Assembly (NCBI RefSeq): GCF_014695725.1
Contig: NZ_JACJOU010000006.1
Span: 124,001 to 188,000, forward strand
Direction of reading: 5' to 3'
DNA length: 64,000 bases
DNA from: Microcoleus sp. FACHB-672
GTDB taxonomy: Bacteria; Cyanobacteriota; Cyanobacteriia; Cyanobacteriales; Oscillatoriaceae
The notes under the pieces are model-generated. The model was not told the DNA's origin. It worked only from the letters and a program-made list of their open reading frames with translations, and did not search any database. Position numbers and translations under genes: made by a program. Positions within the stretch are counted from its first letter, which is position 1; every line of letters starts with the position of its first letter. Positions 31,719-41,351 of the stretch are shown piece after piece.

Positions 31719-34700
31719 ATGTTAACCCGGTCATTGAACCGCTTAATTGCCCGATTCCCAAAGCAGACTTCTCTACAAACCGTTTTAATTGTTCCCTTCC
31801 TTCTACAAATCGTCGCTGCTGTTGGTTTGGTTGGCTATCTCTCCTTTCGCAATGGGCAAAAAGCTGTAAACGAGTTGGTTCTACAGTTGCAAAACGAAGC
31901 GAGTTCTCGTGTTGATCAGCATTTGAGTAGCTACCTCAACACTGCTAAGCAGGTTGCAAAAGTCAACACCGACGCCCTCGAATTAGGATTGCTCAATCCC
32001 AAAGACTTAAAAACGCAAGGGCAATTCTACTGGAAACAGATGCAGGAGTTTCAGGTTGGTTATATCAGCTTTGCATCGACTACCGGCGACTTTATTGGGG
32101 CTGGATATCATACAGATGGTAAAACTATCATCATCAATGAGGTTTCCCTCAGACAATATGGCAACTCTAATAGCATTATCTACAAAACAGATAGCAAGGG
32201 AAATCGAATCAAAGCCATTGAAAATTTGGGAAAATACGAATATCGAAAAGAGCCTTGGTATGCCGAGACAGTTGAAGCCGGCAAACCAATTTGGAGTCAG
32301 ATTTATCAGTGGGAACAACCTCCCAACCCCCTAGCAGTTTCTTTTAACCGGCCTGTTCGAGATCGCAATAACAAAATTATCGGTGTCATCGGAATTGACC
32401 AACGCCTCTCACAAGTCAGTAAATTTCTGAATGAATTAAAAGTGAGTCCATCTGGAAAAATTTTTATTATCGAGCGCAATGGACTGATTGTTGCCAGTTC
32501 CAGTACCGAACAGCCTTTCACAATGGTGGATAGCAAACCGAAGCGACTCCAGGTGTTGGATAGCAAAGATCCGTTGATTTTGGCAACAAGCCGGTATTTA
32601 CAGAAAACGTTTCGCAACTTTAAGGAAATCAACAATAGCCAACACCTTGAGTCGAAAATAAACAACGGCAATTTCCCTTGGGAAAGTCAGCGCCAGTTTA
32701 TCAAGGTGACGCCTTGGCGAGATAAGTTTGGTCTGGACTGGTTGATTGTAACGGTCATTCCAGAATCCGATTTTATGGAACAGATTAACCATAACAGCCG
32801 CACGACGATTTTGCTGTGTTTCATTGCCTTAGTGATCGCCACCGGCATGGCTATCTTCACCGCTCGTTTGATTGCCTACCCCATTCTCCAATTGAACCGA
32901 GCTTCTGATTCGATTGCCGGCGGACAATTGAATCAGAAGATAACCGTCAAAGGTATCCACGAATTGAAAAAACTCGCCAACTCCTTCAACAGCATGGCAC
33001 TACAGCTTCAGCAATCTTTTGAAACCCTAGAGAAGCAAAACGAAGAACTCAAGCATTTTGACCAGCTCAAAGACGAATTTCTAGCCAACACCTCCCACGA
33101 ACTCCGCACTCCACTGAACGGGATTATTGGTCTTGCTGAATCGCTGATGGATGGCGCAACGGGAGAACTTCCGATTACCACAAAAATTAACCTCAAATTA
33201 ATCGTTTCTAGTGGTCGCCGTCTCGCAAGTTTGGTTAACGATATTCTTGATTTTTCCAAACTTAGATATAAGAATGTGGAACTGCAACTAAAGCCGATAG
33301 ACTTGCGCTCGGTGGTGAACGTGGTTCTCACCCTAAGTCAACCCTTAGCAACCCAGAAAAATTTGCAGTTGATTAACACCATTCCTGAAGACTTCCCAAG
33401 CGCAGAAGCCGACGAAAACCGGCTGCAACAGATTCTCCACAATTTGGTCGGTAACGCAATTAAATTTACTCCTTCAGGAATCGTAGAAATTTCCGCTAAA
33501 GTCATTGCTGATGACCCTGAACTATCAACAACAAAGAATGAACAAATAGCGATTACAGTTACCGATACAGGAATCGGCATTCCTGAAGATAAATTTGACC
33601 GTATCTTTGAATCTTTTGAACAGGTAGAAGGCACTGCGGCTAGAGAGTATGGCGGCACCGGCTTAGGACTTGCGGTTACCAAAAAGCTTGTGGAATTGCA
33701 TGGAGGAAAGATTAGCCTTCAGTCGAAGCTAGAAAAAGGTTCACAATTTACTTTTACTTTGCCGCGTTCTCAAGAGCAAGTTGAAGCAACTCAATCCAGC
33801 ATTATTATTCCAGATACTATTACTTCAGAAATAGCGACCCTCATCACGAGTCCTAAGTTAGCGTTGAAGGCTACGAATGAAAAACCTTTTAAAGTTTTGA
33901 TTGTTGATGACGAACCCGTGAATCGACAAGTCTTGCTCAACAATCTCTCTCTTTATAATTACGAGATTACCGAAGCTAGTAGCGGTCAAGAAGCTTTGGA
34001 TGCGCTGGAAAACGGACTCCTTCCGGATCTGATGTTACTGGACGTAATGATGCCGCGCATGACCGGCTATGAAGTCTGTCAAAAAATTCGAGAGCGCTTT
34101 CCGGCTCATGAATTGCCGATTGTCATGCTGACGGCAAAGAACCAAGTTCAAGACATCATAGAAGGTTTTGAATCAGGAGCCAATGATTATTTATCTAAAC
34201 CGATTCAAAAAGGCGAAATGATCGCTCGCATCAAAACTCATCTAAATTTAGCCAAACTTACTTTAGCATACGGGCGATTTGTGCCGCATAATTTTCTAAA
34301 TTTTTTAAGTCGAGAAAGTATTCTTGAAGTGCAACTAGGCGACCAAGTTCTCAAAAAAATGACAGTAATGTTTGCGGATATTCGCGATTTTACAACGCTG
34401 TCAGAAGCAATGACCCCTAAAGAAAATTTTAATTTTCTCAACTCTTATCTCAGTCAGGTTGGCCCAATCATTCGTCAGCACCAAGGCTTTATTGATAAAT
34501 ATATTGGGGATGCAATCATGGCTTTGTTTCCCGAATCAGCGAAAGATGCTCTGCAAGCAGCGCTAGCAATGCAGAAAGAAGTGGCGCTGTATAATCAACA
34601 CCGGCAGCAGCAAGGTGAGGTTCCAATTTCTATCGGCATTGGCTTGCATACGGGCAATTTAATGTTAGGAACAATTGGCGAATCGCAACGCATGGAAACG

Positions 34701-35129
34701 ACGGCGATCTCGGATGCCGTAAACTTAGCTTCTCGTTTGGAAGGGTTAACAAAGCTCTATGGAGCGGGAATTTTAATTAGCTTACACACCTTAATTCGGG
34801 TGGAAGATATAGAAACTTACAGCTTTCGATTTCTTGATCGCGTCCGAGTGAAAGGAAAAAGCAAGCCGGTTGCGGTCTATGAAGTGTACGATGAAAACTT
34901 TGGATTAATCAATCAGTTAAAGACGCAAACAAAGCCAATGTTTGAGCCGGCAGTGATGGCTTATAATCGCCAAGATTTTGCGGGAGGGCAACCCATGTTT
35001 GAAAAAATCTTGGCGATTAACCCTGAAGATCGGGCAGCACTGCTATACATGAAACGCTGCCAACATTATCAACAATATGGTGTGCCGGCAGGATGGGAAG
35101 GCGTAACTGATTTAGATATTAAAGAATGA
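31719..35129 (+). CDS. Hybrid sensor kinase with REC and class III adenylate cyclase
   Basis: The 1136-aa product contains a whole signalling chain. TM1 is at about residues 22-46, a periplasmic dCache-type sensor follows, TM2 lies at about 358-378, and HAMP comes next. Then HisKA (His460 in NTSHELRTP), HATPase_c (NLVGNAIKF, DTGIGI, GGTGLGLA), a receiver with phospho-acceptor Asp775 (LLDVMMP), and a class III cyclase (Asp887 in FADIRDF, Asp931 in YIGDAIMALFP). It would turn an external cue into cAMP through an internal phosphorelay. The CyaC-type of cyanobacteria is similar in logic. Confidence 0.93.
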   Translation: MLTRSLNRLIARFPKQTSLQTVLIVPFLLQIVAAVGLVGYLSFRNGQKAVNELVLQLQNEASSRVDQHLSSYLNTAKQVAKVNTDALELGLLNPKDLKTQGQFYWKQMQEFQVGYISFASTTGDFIGAGYHTDGKTIIINEVSLRQYGNSNSIIYKTDSKGNRIKAIENLGKYEYRKEPWYAETVEAGKPIWSQIYQWEQPPNPLAVSFNRPVRDRNNKIIGVIGIDQRLSQVSKFLNELKVSPSGKIFIIERNGLIVASSSTEQPFTMVDSKPKRLQVLDSKDPLILATSRYLQKTFRNFKEINNSQHLESKINNGNFPWESQRQFIKVTPWRDKFGLDWLIVTVIPESDFMEQINHNSRTTILLCFIALVIATGMAIFTARLIAYPILQLNRASDSIAGGQLNQKITVKGIHELKKLANSFNSMALQLQQSFETLEKQNEELKHFDQLKDEFLANTSHELRTPLNGIIGLAESLMDGATGELPITTKINLKLIVSSGRRLASLVNDILDFSKLRYKNVELQLKPIDLRSVVNVVLTLSQPLATQKNLQLINTIPEDFPSAEADENRLQQILHNLVGNAIKFTPSGIVEISAKVIADDPELSTTKNEQIAITVTDTGIGIPEDKFDRIFESFEQVEGTAAREYGGTGLGLAVTKKLVELHGGKISLQSKLEKGSQFTFTLPRSQEQVEATQSSIIIPDTITSEIATLITSPKLALKATNEKPFKVLIVDDEPVNRQVLLNNLSLYNYEITEASSGQEALDALENGLLPDLMLLDVMMPRMTGYEVCQKIRERFPAHELPIVMLTAKNQVQDIIEGFESGANDYLSKPIQKGEMIARIKTHLNLAKLTLAYGRFVPHNFLNFLSRESILEVQLGDQVLKKMTVMFADIRDFTTLSEAMTPKENFNFLNSYLSQVGPIIRQHQGFIDKYIGDAIMALFPESAKDALQAALAMQKEVALYNQHRQQQGEVPISIGIGLHTGNLMLGTIGESQRMETTAISDAVNLASRLEGLTKLYGAGILISLHTLIRVEDIETYSFRFLDRVRVKGKSKPVAVYEVYDENFGLINQLKTQTKPMFEPAVMAYNRQDFAGGQPMFEKILAINPEDRAALLYMKRCQHYQQYGVPAGWEGVTDLDIKE

Positions 35130-35178
35130 GCATTCAACTGAACTTGAGTAAGTTCTGCCACAATTCGCTAATAAAAAA

Positions 35179-35201
35179 CTCCCCAGCATCGTTGTGGGGA
35201 G
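35179..35201. terminator. Hairpin between convergent genes
   Basis: CTCCCCA / TGGGGAG pair around a 9-nt loop in the space between the sensor-cyclase gene and the convergent peroxiredoxin gene. An A-run before and an AT-rich tail after allow termination from both sides. Confidence 0.65.
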
Positions 35202-35253
35202 ATATTTGTAGTTTCTAAAAATTGCGATTGAGGGTTAAAAAGCTCTGGTTCAA

Positions 35254-35994
35254 TCACCCACCAAGACTGCGAAAATATGCGTCAAGAGCGTCAGATCCGC
35301 CGATCAGTTTACCATCAACAAAGACTTGCGGAACCGTGGTAGCACCGGCAACTGCCCGCAACGAGCGATTTGTGATCTCTGGACCCAAAACAATTTCCTC
35401 AAAATCGATGTTGTGTTCCTTCAGCGCTGCTTTAGCACGCGCACAGAAGGGACAACCGACTTTGGTAAATAGGGAAACCATTTGAGGTTTCGCTGCGTTG
35501 GGATTGATGTAGCGGAGCATTGTCTCCGCATCAGACACTTCAAAAGGATCTCCCGCGACTTCCGGTTCAATAAACATCTTTTCGATGACACCATCCTTGA
35601 CTAACATGGAATAGCGCCAAGAACGTTTACCGAAACCTAAATCATCTTTATCAACCAGCATCCCCATTTGGGCTGAAAAGTCCCCATTTCCATCGGGAAG
35701 AAACGTGATGTTTTCTGCTGCTTGAGTTTTCTTCCACTCATTCATCACAAAAGTGTCATTGACTGAAACGCAGACGATTTCATCTACGCCATTTTCCCTA
35801 AAAACTTTTGCAAGCTCGTTATAACCAGGAACGTGCGTAGAAGAACAAGTTGGCGTAAAAGCGCCGGGAAGGGCAAAAACAATCACTGTTTTACCCGCAA
35901 ACAGTTCGTCAGTCGTAATATCAACCCATTTATCATTCTGGCGGGTCTTGAAAGTGATGCTGGGAACTTTTTCCCCTTCACGATTTTTCAGCAT
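35254..35994 (-). CDS. Peroxiredoxin 5-glutaredoxin fusion protein
   Basis: The 246-aa product joins a Prx5-type peroxiredoxin (about residues 10-165, peroxidatic Cys50 in GAFTPTC) to a glutaredoxin domain (about 170-246, active site CPFC at 181-184 and the TVPQVF cis-Pro motif). Hybrid Prx5/Grx proteins reduce hydrogen and alkyl peroxides with glutathione as the direct electron donor. It is cytoplasmic; there is no signal peptide. The gene stands alone, convergent with the sensor-cyclase. Confidence 0.95.
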   Translation of the reverse strand: MLKNREGEKVPSITFKTRQNDKWVDITTDELFAGKTVIVFALPGAFTPTCSSTHVPGYNELAKVFRENGVDEIVCVSVNDTFVMNEWKKTQAAENITFLPDGNGDFSAQMGMLVDKDDLGFGKRSWRYSMLVKDGVIEKMFIEPEVAGDPFEVSDAETMLRYINPNAAKPQMVSLFTKVGCPFCARAKAALKEHNIDFEEIVLGPEITNRSLRAVAGATTVPQVFVDGKLIGGSDALDAYFRSLGG

Positions 35995-36328
35995 TCCCTA
36001 TCTCCTGTTGTGCGCGGTTTCGCCGGCAGCATTTTATTCAGCGTATTGCTTCGCTGCGGCCTTGTAGTCCTATCGTAGTCTGCTGCTGCCGCTGAGTCCT
36101 ATAGAAAACTTAACACACGATCCCCACCAAAGTTTGTCTTCTGTCTATCAACGACTGAGTTGACAGAGGAGTGGGTGTGATTAACACGTGAGCGGTTAGA
36201 GGCTTGAGGGGTCAGACTGCGGTCACAACAATAGTTGACACGAATCACATTTTGCTATATCAGCGGTCACTTTACAGTATCTTTAAAAAACCTACGATGA
36301 TAATCAAGAGATAGAGGAGCGCTTTAAC

Positions 36329-36445
36329 ATGGCTAACAACGAGAAGAAACTGCGTCAGAATCCCTATACAACTTATCGCGACCCCCAAACCGGCCAATGG
36401 ATTGTCGTGAAACCTGATGAGGAAGACGCTCGAAAAGTGGCTTAG
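36329..36445 (+). CDS. Small conserved-looking protein (38 aa)
   Basis: The 38-aa product (MANNEKKLRQNPYTTYRD...) is soluble, with an 'NPYTTYRDPQTGQWIVVK' core that reads like a short beta hairpin. GAGGAGCG precedes its ATG. Clean start, Shine-Dalgarno and stop support it despite its size. Function unknown. Confidence 0.6.
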   Translation: MANNEKKLRQNPYTTYRDPQTGQWIVVKPDEEDARKVA

Positions 36446-36819
36446 GTGTGGGATCAGCTTTATTTATTGCTTGAACATATTAGTACGCTTGAAGTCGGTT
36501 CCTCCCTTGCCCCTGCCTGCCGATTGCACGAGAGGGTGAAACAGTCAAATGCCAATTTTTGTATAGAATTCCTTAAATCAATCGTTTATTTTAATAAGTT
36601 TCGCCCATCCGCAGGAACAGACAAACGCGCCACTAAGGAGCGACACCAGATTTCCGGCTTATAGAAAAATTTTTCATAAAAAATAAGTCCAGCCGATATC
36701 CTCGTAATCGGCTAGCCTTTTTGGTGATTTTACACGGACTCAAAAATGTCTTGTTTTGAGCAGCAACTGAGAGAACAGCCAAGCTGAAACCTTGGCACAG
36801 CGAGTGCAAGGGAGGTATC
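36446..36819. other. Intergenic region with one terminator-like hairpin
   Basis: About 370 nt between the 38-aa gene and psbN, whose 3' end faces this space. Apart from the hairpin at 36691-36722 I see no supported gene. A plus-strand frame at 36446-36664 lacks features. Confidence 0.4.
36691..36722 (+). terminator. Rho-independent terminator
   Basis: AGCCGAT / ATCGGCT stem with a 9-nt loop, followed by AGCCTTTTT. It points to an upstream plus-strand transcript, perhaps that of the 38-aa gene or an unseen small RNA. Confidence 0.65.
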
Positions 36820-36951
36820 TTAGTCTTCGTGATCCTCAAATGGATCTGCTAAGTCTTTAGAAGGTGGGCCAAAAGCCGTGTAGATTGAAAAGCCGGTGAT
36901 CGCGACCAAGACGGCGCAAATCGAAATGCTAAGAACTGTTGCGGGTTCCAT
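36820..36951 (-). CDS. psbN: PsbN protein
   Basis: The 43-aa product ([20 protein letters not shown]..., ending FEDHED) is unmistakably PsbN, with one membrane helix and the conserved YTAFGPPS segment. PsbN is needed for photosystem II assembly or repair but is not a stable subunit. It is divergent from psbH, 83 nt away, which is the usual cyanobacterial and plastid arrangement. Confidence 0.97.
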   Translation of the reverse strand: MEPATVLSISICAVLVAITGFSIYTAFGPPSKDLADPFEDHED

Positions 36952-37034
36952 CTGATAAATAAATTATGAGTGTTAATCTTATACAATTTTACAAAACGTT
37001 AAAAACTTCTGTCGAGACTCTTCATAGGTGACTT

Positions 37035-37238
37035 ATGGCACAACGGACTAGGTTGGGAGAAATCCTCAGACCCCTTAACTCCGAGTATGGTAAAGTAGCA
37101 CCCGGTTGGGGCACAACGCCATTGATGGCTGTGTTTATGGGTCTATTTTTCGTATTCTTGCTGATCATTCTGCAACTCTACAACTCCTCACTGCTGATTC
37201 AGAACGTCGATGTGGATTGGAGAAGTCTAGGCGGCTAG
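37035..37238 (+). CDS. psbH: Photosystem II protein PsbH
   Basis: The 67-aa product has the PsbH signature: a hydrophilic stromal N-terminus ([24 protein letters not shown]), a single membrane helix ([23 protein letters not shown]), and a short lumenal end. PsbH binds near CP47 and helps QA/QB function and repair. It is divergent from psbN and followed by a terminator at 37359. Confidence 0.98.
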   Translation: MAQRTRLGEILRPLNSEYGKVAPGWGTTPLMAVFMGLFFVFLLIILQLYNSSLLIQNVDVDWRSLGG

Positions 37239-37358
37239 TTGATGCCGTGGCAGTGTCGCTAGAGAGCAAGTGCGCCTCCGCCGCCACTCGCCACGAAACA
37301 TTATTGACTCTATCGTTTGGAAAGCCAGGAATTTATTCGTTAGGCTTGTGATATTGCT

Positions 37359-37381
37359 TCCCGGCTGGACCGGGATTTTTT
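37359..37381 (+). terminator. Terminator after psbH
   Basis: TCCCGG / CCGGGA around a short loop, followed by a run of T residues. It separates psbH from tatA. Confidence 0.75.
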
Positions 37382-37424
37382 TGTCGGTTTTATACTAGAG
37401 CGAGAAGTCGCAGGAGGAAGGCGC

Positions 37425-37664
37425 ATGAATATTTTTGGGATTGGCTTGCCGGAGATGGCGGTGATTATGGTACTCGCCTTGTTGGTATTTGGCCCCAAAA
37501 AATTGCCAGAAATCGGTCGCAGTATGGGTAAGGCGATTCGAGGCTTTCAACAAGCTTCTAATGAGTTTGAGTCAGAGTTTAAGCGGGAAGTTGAGGAAAT
37601 CGAGCAAGCAACGACTGCACCGGCTAAATCTGAGAAAATAACCGGCACATCTGAGCAAGGCTAG
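37425..37664 (+). CDS. tatA: Twin-arginine translocase subunit TatA/E
   Basis: The 79-aa product has the TatA/E build: a short N-terminal membrane helix (LPEMAVIMVLALLVF), the FGPKKLPEIGRSMGKAIRGF amphipathic helix, then a charged tail. TatA oligomers form the conduit for folded Tat substrates in thylakoid and plasma membranes. TatA and TatB-like forms are not separable here. The GGAGGAAGG stretch lies just before the ATG. It is 77 nt upstream of pth. Confidence 0.93.
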   Translation: MNIFGIGLPEMAVIMVLALLVFGPKKLPEIGRSMGKAIRGFQQASNEFESEFKREVEEIEQATTAPAKSEKITGTSEQG

Positions 37665-37741
37665 GGATATCGGGAAACAATGAAGGATGAAGGGGGTTTT
37701 TGGCCTTTTGCCTTCTTCTCAAGATTTAAAGACGAAGTGTA

Positions 37742-38374
37742 ATGACAGAAGCAACGGCATCACCGGCTTTGGTAATTCCCCAGCTGATCGTGGGTTTGGG
37801 GAATCCAGAGCCAAAATATGATCGAACGCGGCACAATATCGGCTTTGCCGCTGTTGACGCCTTAGCCAGTTCTTGGCAGATTCCCTTGGCTGAAAATCGC
37901 AAGTTTCAGGCAGCGTTTGGGGAAGGACAAAGTTTAAAAGGCAATAAAATTCGCCTGCTCAAGCCGCTTACCTACATGAATCGCTCTGGCCAAGCGATTC
38001 GAGCGGTGACGGATTGGTATAAGCTGCCGGCAGAATCGGTACTCCTGATTTATGACGATATGGATTTGCCTGTAGGCCGGCTGCGGTTGCGGCTGTCTGG
38101 GTCTGCCGGCGGTCATAATGGGATGAAGTCCACGATCTCTCATCTGGGCACCCAAAATTTTCCTCGTCTGCGAATTGGGATTGGCAAGCCGGCTGAAAAC
38201 GAGGGTGATCCCGCTATTTCTCACGTTCTCGGCAAATTTTCGCCGGCTGAAACGAAGTTAATGTCAGAAGTTCTACAACTCGTTGTGGATGCTGTGGAAC
38301 TCAGTCTGAAGCAGGGTGTGGAAAAAGCAATGAATTTTTACAATAATCGTACAGTCACCAGTGATGGTGCGTAA
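37742..38374 (+). CDS. pth: Peptidyl-tRNA hydrolase
   Basis: The 210-aa product is bacterial Pth: LIVGLGNPEPKYDRTRHNIGF at the start with the catalytic His31, then LLKPLTYMNRSGQAI and the LIYDDMDLPVGRLRLR and GSAGGHNGMKS motifs. It frees tRNA from peptidyl-tRNA drop-off products. Length is normal. It follows tatA in the same direction, a common order in cyanobacteria. Confidence 0.97.
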   Translation: MTEATASPALVIPQLIVGLGNPEPKYDRTRHNIGFAAVDALASSWQIPLAENRKFQAAFGEGQSLKGNKIRLLKPLTYMNRSGQAIRAVTDWYKLPAESVLLIYDDMDLPVGRLRLRLSGSAGGHNGMKSTISHLGTQNFPRLRIGIGKPAENEGDPAISHVLGKFSPAETKLMSEVLQLVVDAVELSLKQGVEKAMNFYNNRTVTSDGA

Positions 38375-38479
38375 ATATCCGGGTAATTGCTAATCAATAA
38401 AAGTCTGTAGATGCGGGCTTTATTTTTTTAACCTAACTTTCAGCAGCTTGTAAGTAGCATCTGTACAGACGGATTTTGT

Positions 38480-38743
38480 ATGAGTTCTAACCGTCTCCCA
38501 AAAACAACGGCCCATGTCCGGGTTACTCAGCAGTCTTGGCAACAAGGCACGATAGAAGGAGAAGTGATTGCCGGCTCCTATGCATGGCAGTTTCAATGGT
38601 GTTTCAAACGTGGCCAACTTGCCATTGAGCCTTCTAGCGGGCGAGCTTTAATTCAGGAACCGCTAGGACGCTTCTTGGAAAAATGGGACTACCAGCTTGA
38701 ACCTGGGGGTGATTACTCGTTTACGATTCGGGCGGAGCTTTAA
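38480..38743 (+). CDS. DUF3146-like small conserved protein
   Basis: The 87-aa product, with TTAHVRVTQQSWQQGTIEGEV and LEPGGDYSFTIRAEL, matches what I recall of the cyanobacterial DUF3146 family. It is soluble and beta-rich. Function is unknown. It is convergent with the YqgF-like gene. Confidence 0.65.
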   Translation: MSSNRLPKTTAHVRVTQQSWQQGTIEGEVIAGSYAWQFQWCFKRGQLAIEPSSGRALIQEPLGRFLEKWDYQLEPGGDYSFTIRAEL

Positions 38744-38782
38744 TAGGGGGGATTGGGCATGGGGCATCTGCGCCGGCTGGTT

Positions 38783-39202
38783 TCACCGGCTCTGGAGTTT
38801 CAAATATCGTTCGATTAAAACGATCGCGACAATGTCATCCACAGGACGGGGAGGCTCTCGCATCCCTTTGGGAATCAGACGTGACAAGCCGGCAGGGGGA
38901 TACATTTCCCAGTAACGATCCCGTGCCTCTAAGCTGCTATAGCGCTCATCAACCATCACAATTTCCACTGAGGCCGGTAGTGCCTCAATGAGTTGTTTTT
39001 TCCAAGATTTTGCTGTGGTTTGATCTCCCATTACCAATAAGCCGGTGGAATATTCTTGAGACAGAGATTGAATAGTTGAGATGGCCTTCTCTGACGGTAC
39101 AACTTGATGTAGAAATACTTTGCCATTTACCCCCATTACAGCAACGCCACACTTGAGGCGTCCGGGATCAAAACCTAATATTATTTGTGGAGGATTAATC
39201 AT
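38783..39202 (-). CDS. YqgF/RuvX-like RNase H-fold nuclease
   Basis: The 139-aa product starts IILGFDPGRLKCGVAVMG, the DPG motif of the YqgF/RuvC-like fold, and has a second acidic strand, IVMVDERYSSLEARDRY, and a final PPRPVDDIVAIVLIERYL with the third acidic site. YqgF-family proteins process pre-16S rRNA or act on Holliday-type DNA. This is a cyanobacterial variant somewhat diverged from canonical RuvX. Confidence 0.8.
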   Translation of the reverse strand: MINPPQIILGFDPGRLKCGVAVMGVNGKVFLHQVVPSEKAISTIQSLSQEYSTGLLVMGDQTTAKSWKKQLIEALPASVEIVMVDERYSSLEARDRYWEMYPPAGLSRLIPKGMREPPRPVDDIVAIVLIERYLKLQSR

Positions 39203-39374
39203 AACTTTCCAGGGATAGAGAGCCGGCGAGAACAGAAAAAGAAGACATGAATCTTCTGTTTTACCTTCTTATTTTTACCTTAATTTTCTTCATAATTTTG
39301 ATGATATTTTTGCTGAGCTAGTGGCGAAGGTACGCGAAGCGCTTGGACTTCGGTTGTGTTTCCAAAAATAGTGA

Positions 39375-41018
39375 TTAAGTACAATCTTGCCGGATTCCAG
39401 AACCAGGCCGGCACGTTTGAAAAAGCACCTTTCCATCCTTAATGACCACTAGTTCCACCCTCAGAGGGCCGGCTGTGTATGTTTCCTCTGCCGCGATCGC
39501 TTTCACATCCACGGGTTGGTTTTGCTGCTGAAGTTGCTCAAAAAAGCGAATGAGTGTTTGAATGCTGCCGTCTCCAATTTGAACCGTATCAGCCAGAATA
39601 CCCGCCCGACGTGCTCGAAAATTAGAAGCAGCTAGCAACAGCTCGATCCGCTGCCGCATCTGTTCCAGTCTCATTGTTTTCGGATCAACAGAAGTTGCTG
39701 CCACCACATCTCCCGGCATAAACACCACTCGATTGCGGGCTGCATCCACAAAGACTTGCACCCGCGTTTCTCCGAGTAAGTAATTAGCCGCTGAGAGAAT
39801 TCTCACCACGTATTCCTCGCCATCACTAATCTGAGCGATTAATTCTTCAATTTGAGCCGGCGCAATTTGAACCACAGGTTCATTAACATCATCCGTCCCA
39901 GGTTGAGCAATTTTAAGAGCAGATGAATTCGCTTGCTGTAAAAGTTTTTCCACCGCTTGAGGAGCAGCTGAGGGATCGACGATTTGGACAACGGCAGAAG
40001 TTAGGACTTGCCCCCGTCGCAGAACAATTGTACCGACTTGTAAGTTTTGAAATTCTCGCTCCAGAATTTGCACTTCTTGTTGTAAGAAAGCCTGCTGACT
40101 TTCCAATTGTTGAAGCCGATTTTCTTGCTGAGCTAGCAATTGAGTTTTTTGCTCAATTTCTCGATTCTTTCGAGCAAGTTCTAAGTTAGTTTGCTCAATT
40201 TCTTGGTTTCTTCGAGCAAGTTCTAGGTTTGTTTGCTCAATCTCTTGGTTTTTTCGAGCGAGTTCTTGGGTAGTTTGCTCAATTTGCTGATTCTGCTGAG
40301 CCAGCAATTGGTTCGTCTGTTCTATTTCTTGATTTTGTCGCGCAATATCTAGATTTTGCTGATCGATTACTTGGTTTTTTCGATCAATATTTTGATTTTG
40401 CTGCTGAATCTCTTGATTTTTTTCGTCAATCCTTTGATTCTGTTGAGCAATCTGAACTTTCCCTTGCTCCAACTGATCGAGCAGCGCTTGGCGTTCAGCT
40501 TGACGTTTTTTAATTTCTTCTTTCAGCGCTTCCTTCTGAGCTATTGTTTGACTCAGTTGGTTCTGAGAGCTTTTCAATTGCTCCTCTTTCGCCGCTAGTT
40601 CGTCAGCCGCCTCATCCAGTTTTCCGAGGGCAGCTTGCAATGACCAATTTGTTGCATTTAGGCGTTGCTGAGCCGCTGATTGCTGAGCTTGGGATTTGCT
40701 TAACTCAGCCTCTACTTTCGTTTTTTCAATATTGGCTTTTTCTAGGTCTTTACGGGTTCTTCTAATGTTTTTTTGAATCTTGTCGTACTCGAAAATGCCT
40801 TTGCGTAATGGCTCGCTCGTGGCAAATAAAATACCCAGAGTTGAGGCTGAAATGGTGACGCCAGTAACAATCGTGACTAAAGTTGCCGTTTTCTTGGGAC
40901 GGAGATTAAATAGGCTCAGTCGCGCCTTTCCAACTTTCGTGCCAATGCGATCACCGGCTGTTGCGAGTACCCCCCCCAACAATAAAATTGCCACAATCAG
41001 GATGTATCCAATGGTCAT
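39375..41018 (-). CDS. DUF3084 coiled-coil membrane protein
   Basis: The 547-aa product has a membrane helix at residues about 3-20 and another near 48-68. A very long coiled coil (about 80-320) follows, containing 14-residue tandem units (NQEIEQTNLELARR-type) that are also visible as repeats in the DNA at about 40130-40400. A globular C-terminal domain contains VVFMPGDVVAAT and IRFFEQLQQQNQPVDVKA. It is the cyanobacterial DUF3084 family, often found next to ntcA as here. Function is not established. Confidence 0.85.
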   Translation of the reverse strand: MTIGYILIVAILLLGGVLATAGDRIGTKVGKARLSLFNLRPKKTATLVTIVTGVTISASTLGILFATSEPLRKGIFEYDKIQKNIRRTRKDLEKANIEKTKVEAELSKSQAQQSAAQQRLNATNWSLQAALGKLDEAADELAAKEEQLKSSQNQLSQTIAQKEALKEEIKKRQAERQALLDQLEQGKVQIAQQNQRIDEKNQEIQQQNQNIDRKNQVIDQQNLDIARQNQEIEQTNQLLAQQNQQIEQTTQELARKNQEIEQTNLELARRNQEIEQTNLELARKNREIEQKTQLLAQQENRLQQLESQQAFLQQEVQILEREFQNLQVGTIVLRRGQVLTSAVVQIVDPSAAPQAVEKLLQQANSSALKIAQPGTDDVNEPVVQIAPAQIEELIAQISDGEEYVVRILSAANYLLGETRVQVFVDAARNRVVFMPGDVVAATSVDPKTMRLEQMRQRIELLLAASNFRARRAGILADTVQIGDGSIQTLIRFFEQLQQQNQPVDVKAIAAEETYTAGPLRVELVVIKDGKVLFQTCRPGSGIRQDCT

Positions 41019-41351
41019 CTACCTGTCGGGAAGCCTTTGAGTATAAAGCTACAGCAAACCAAGATACAGCCTAACGTTTCCGCGACACACTGGATCAGTA
41101 ATTCCCGAAGGAGTTGCAAAGGATGTTTGCTAGAAATTTTTTCGTAACCACTGAGGGAGAGACTAAGAATGGGAGTAGAGTAGCGCTATAGGGTGAAAAG
41201 TTTGAGGCAAAGGGTGAAACCCAAAACCCTTCAATAGGAGCAAAGAGGACTTGTCCCGCTTCACTATTCACTTTTTATTGGCTACAGTTGCCAGTTGACG
41301 GCTCACCCTCACGCCCCTGATTTAGTGGAACGCGAACGCCGAAATCATGAA
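41019..41351. other. Intergenic region between DUF3084 and ntcA
   Basis: About 330 nt downstream of ntcA and upstream of the DUF3084 gene, both on the minus strand. It likely includes a DUF3084 promoter. No gene or strong hairpin is visible. Confidence 0.4.
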
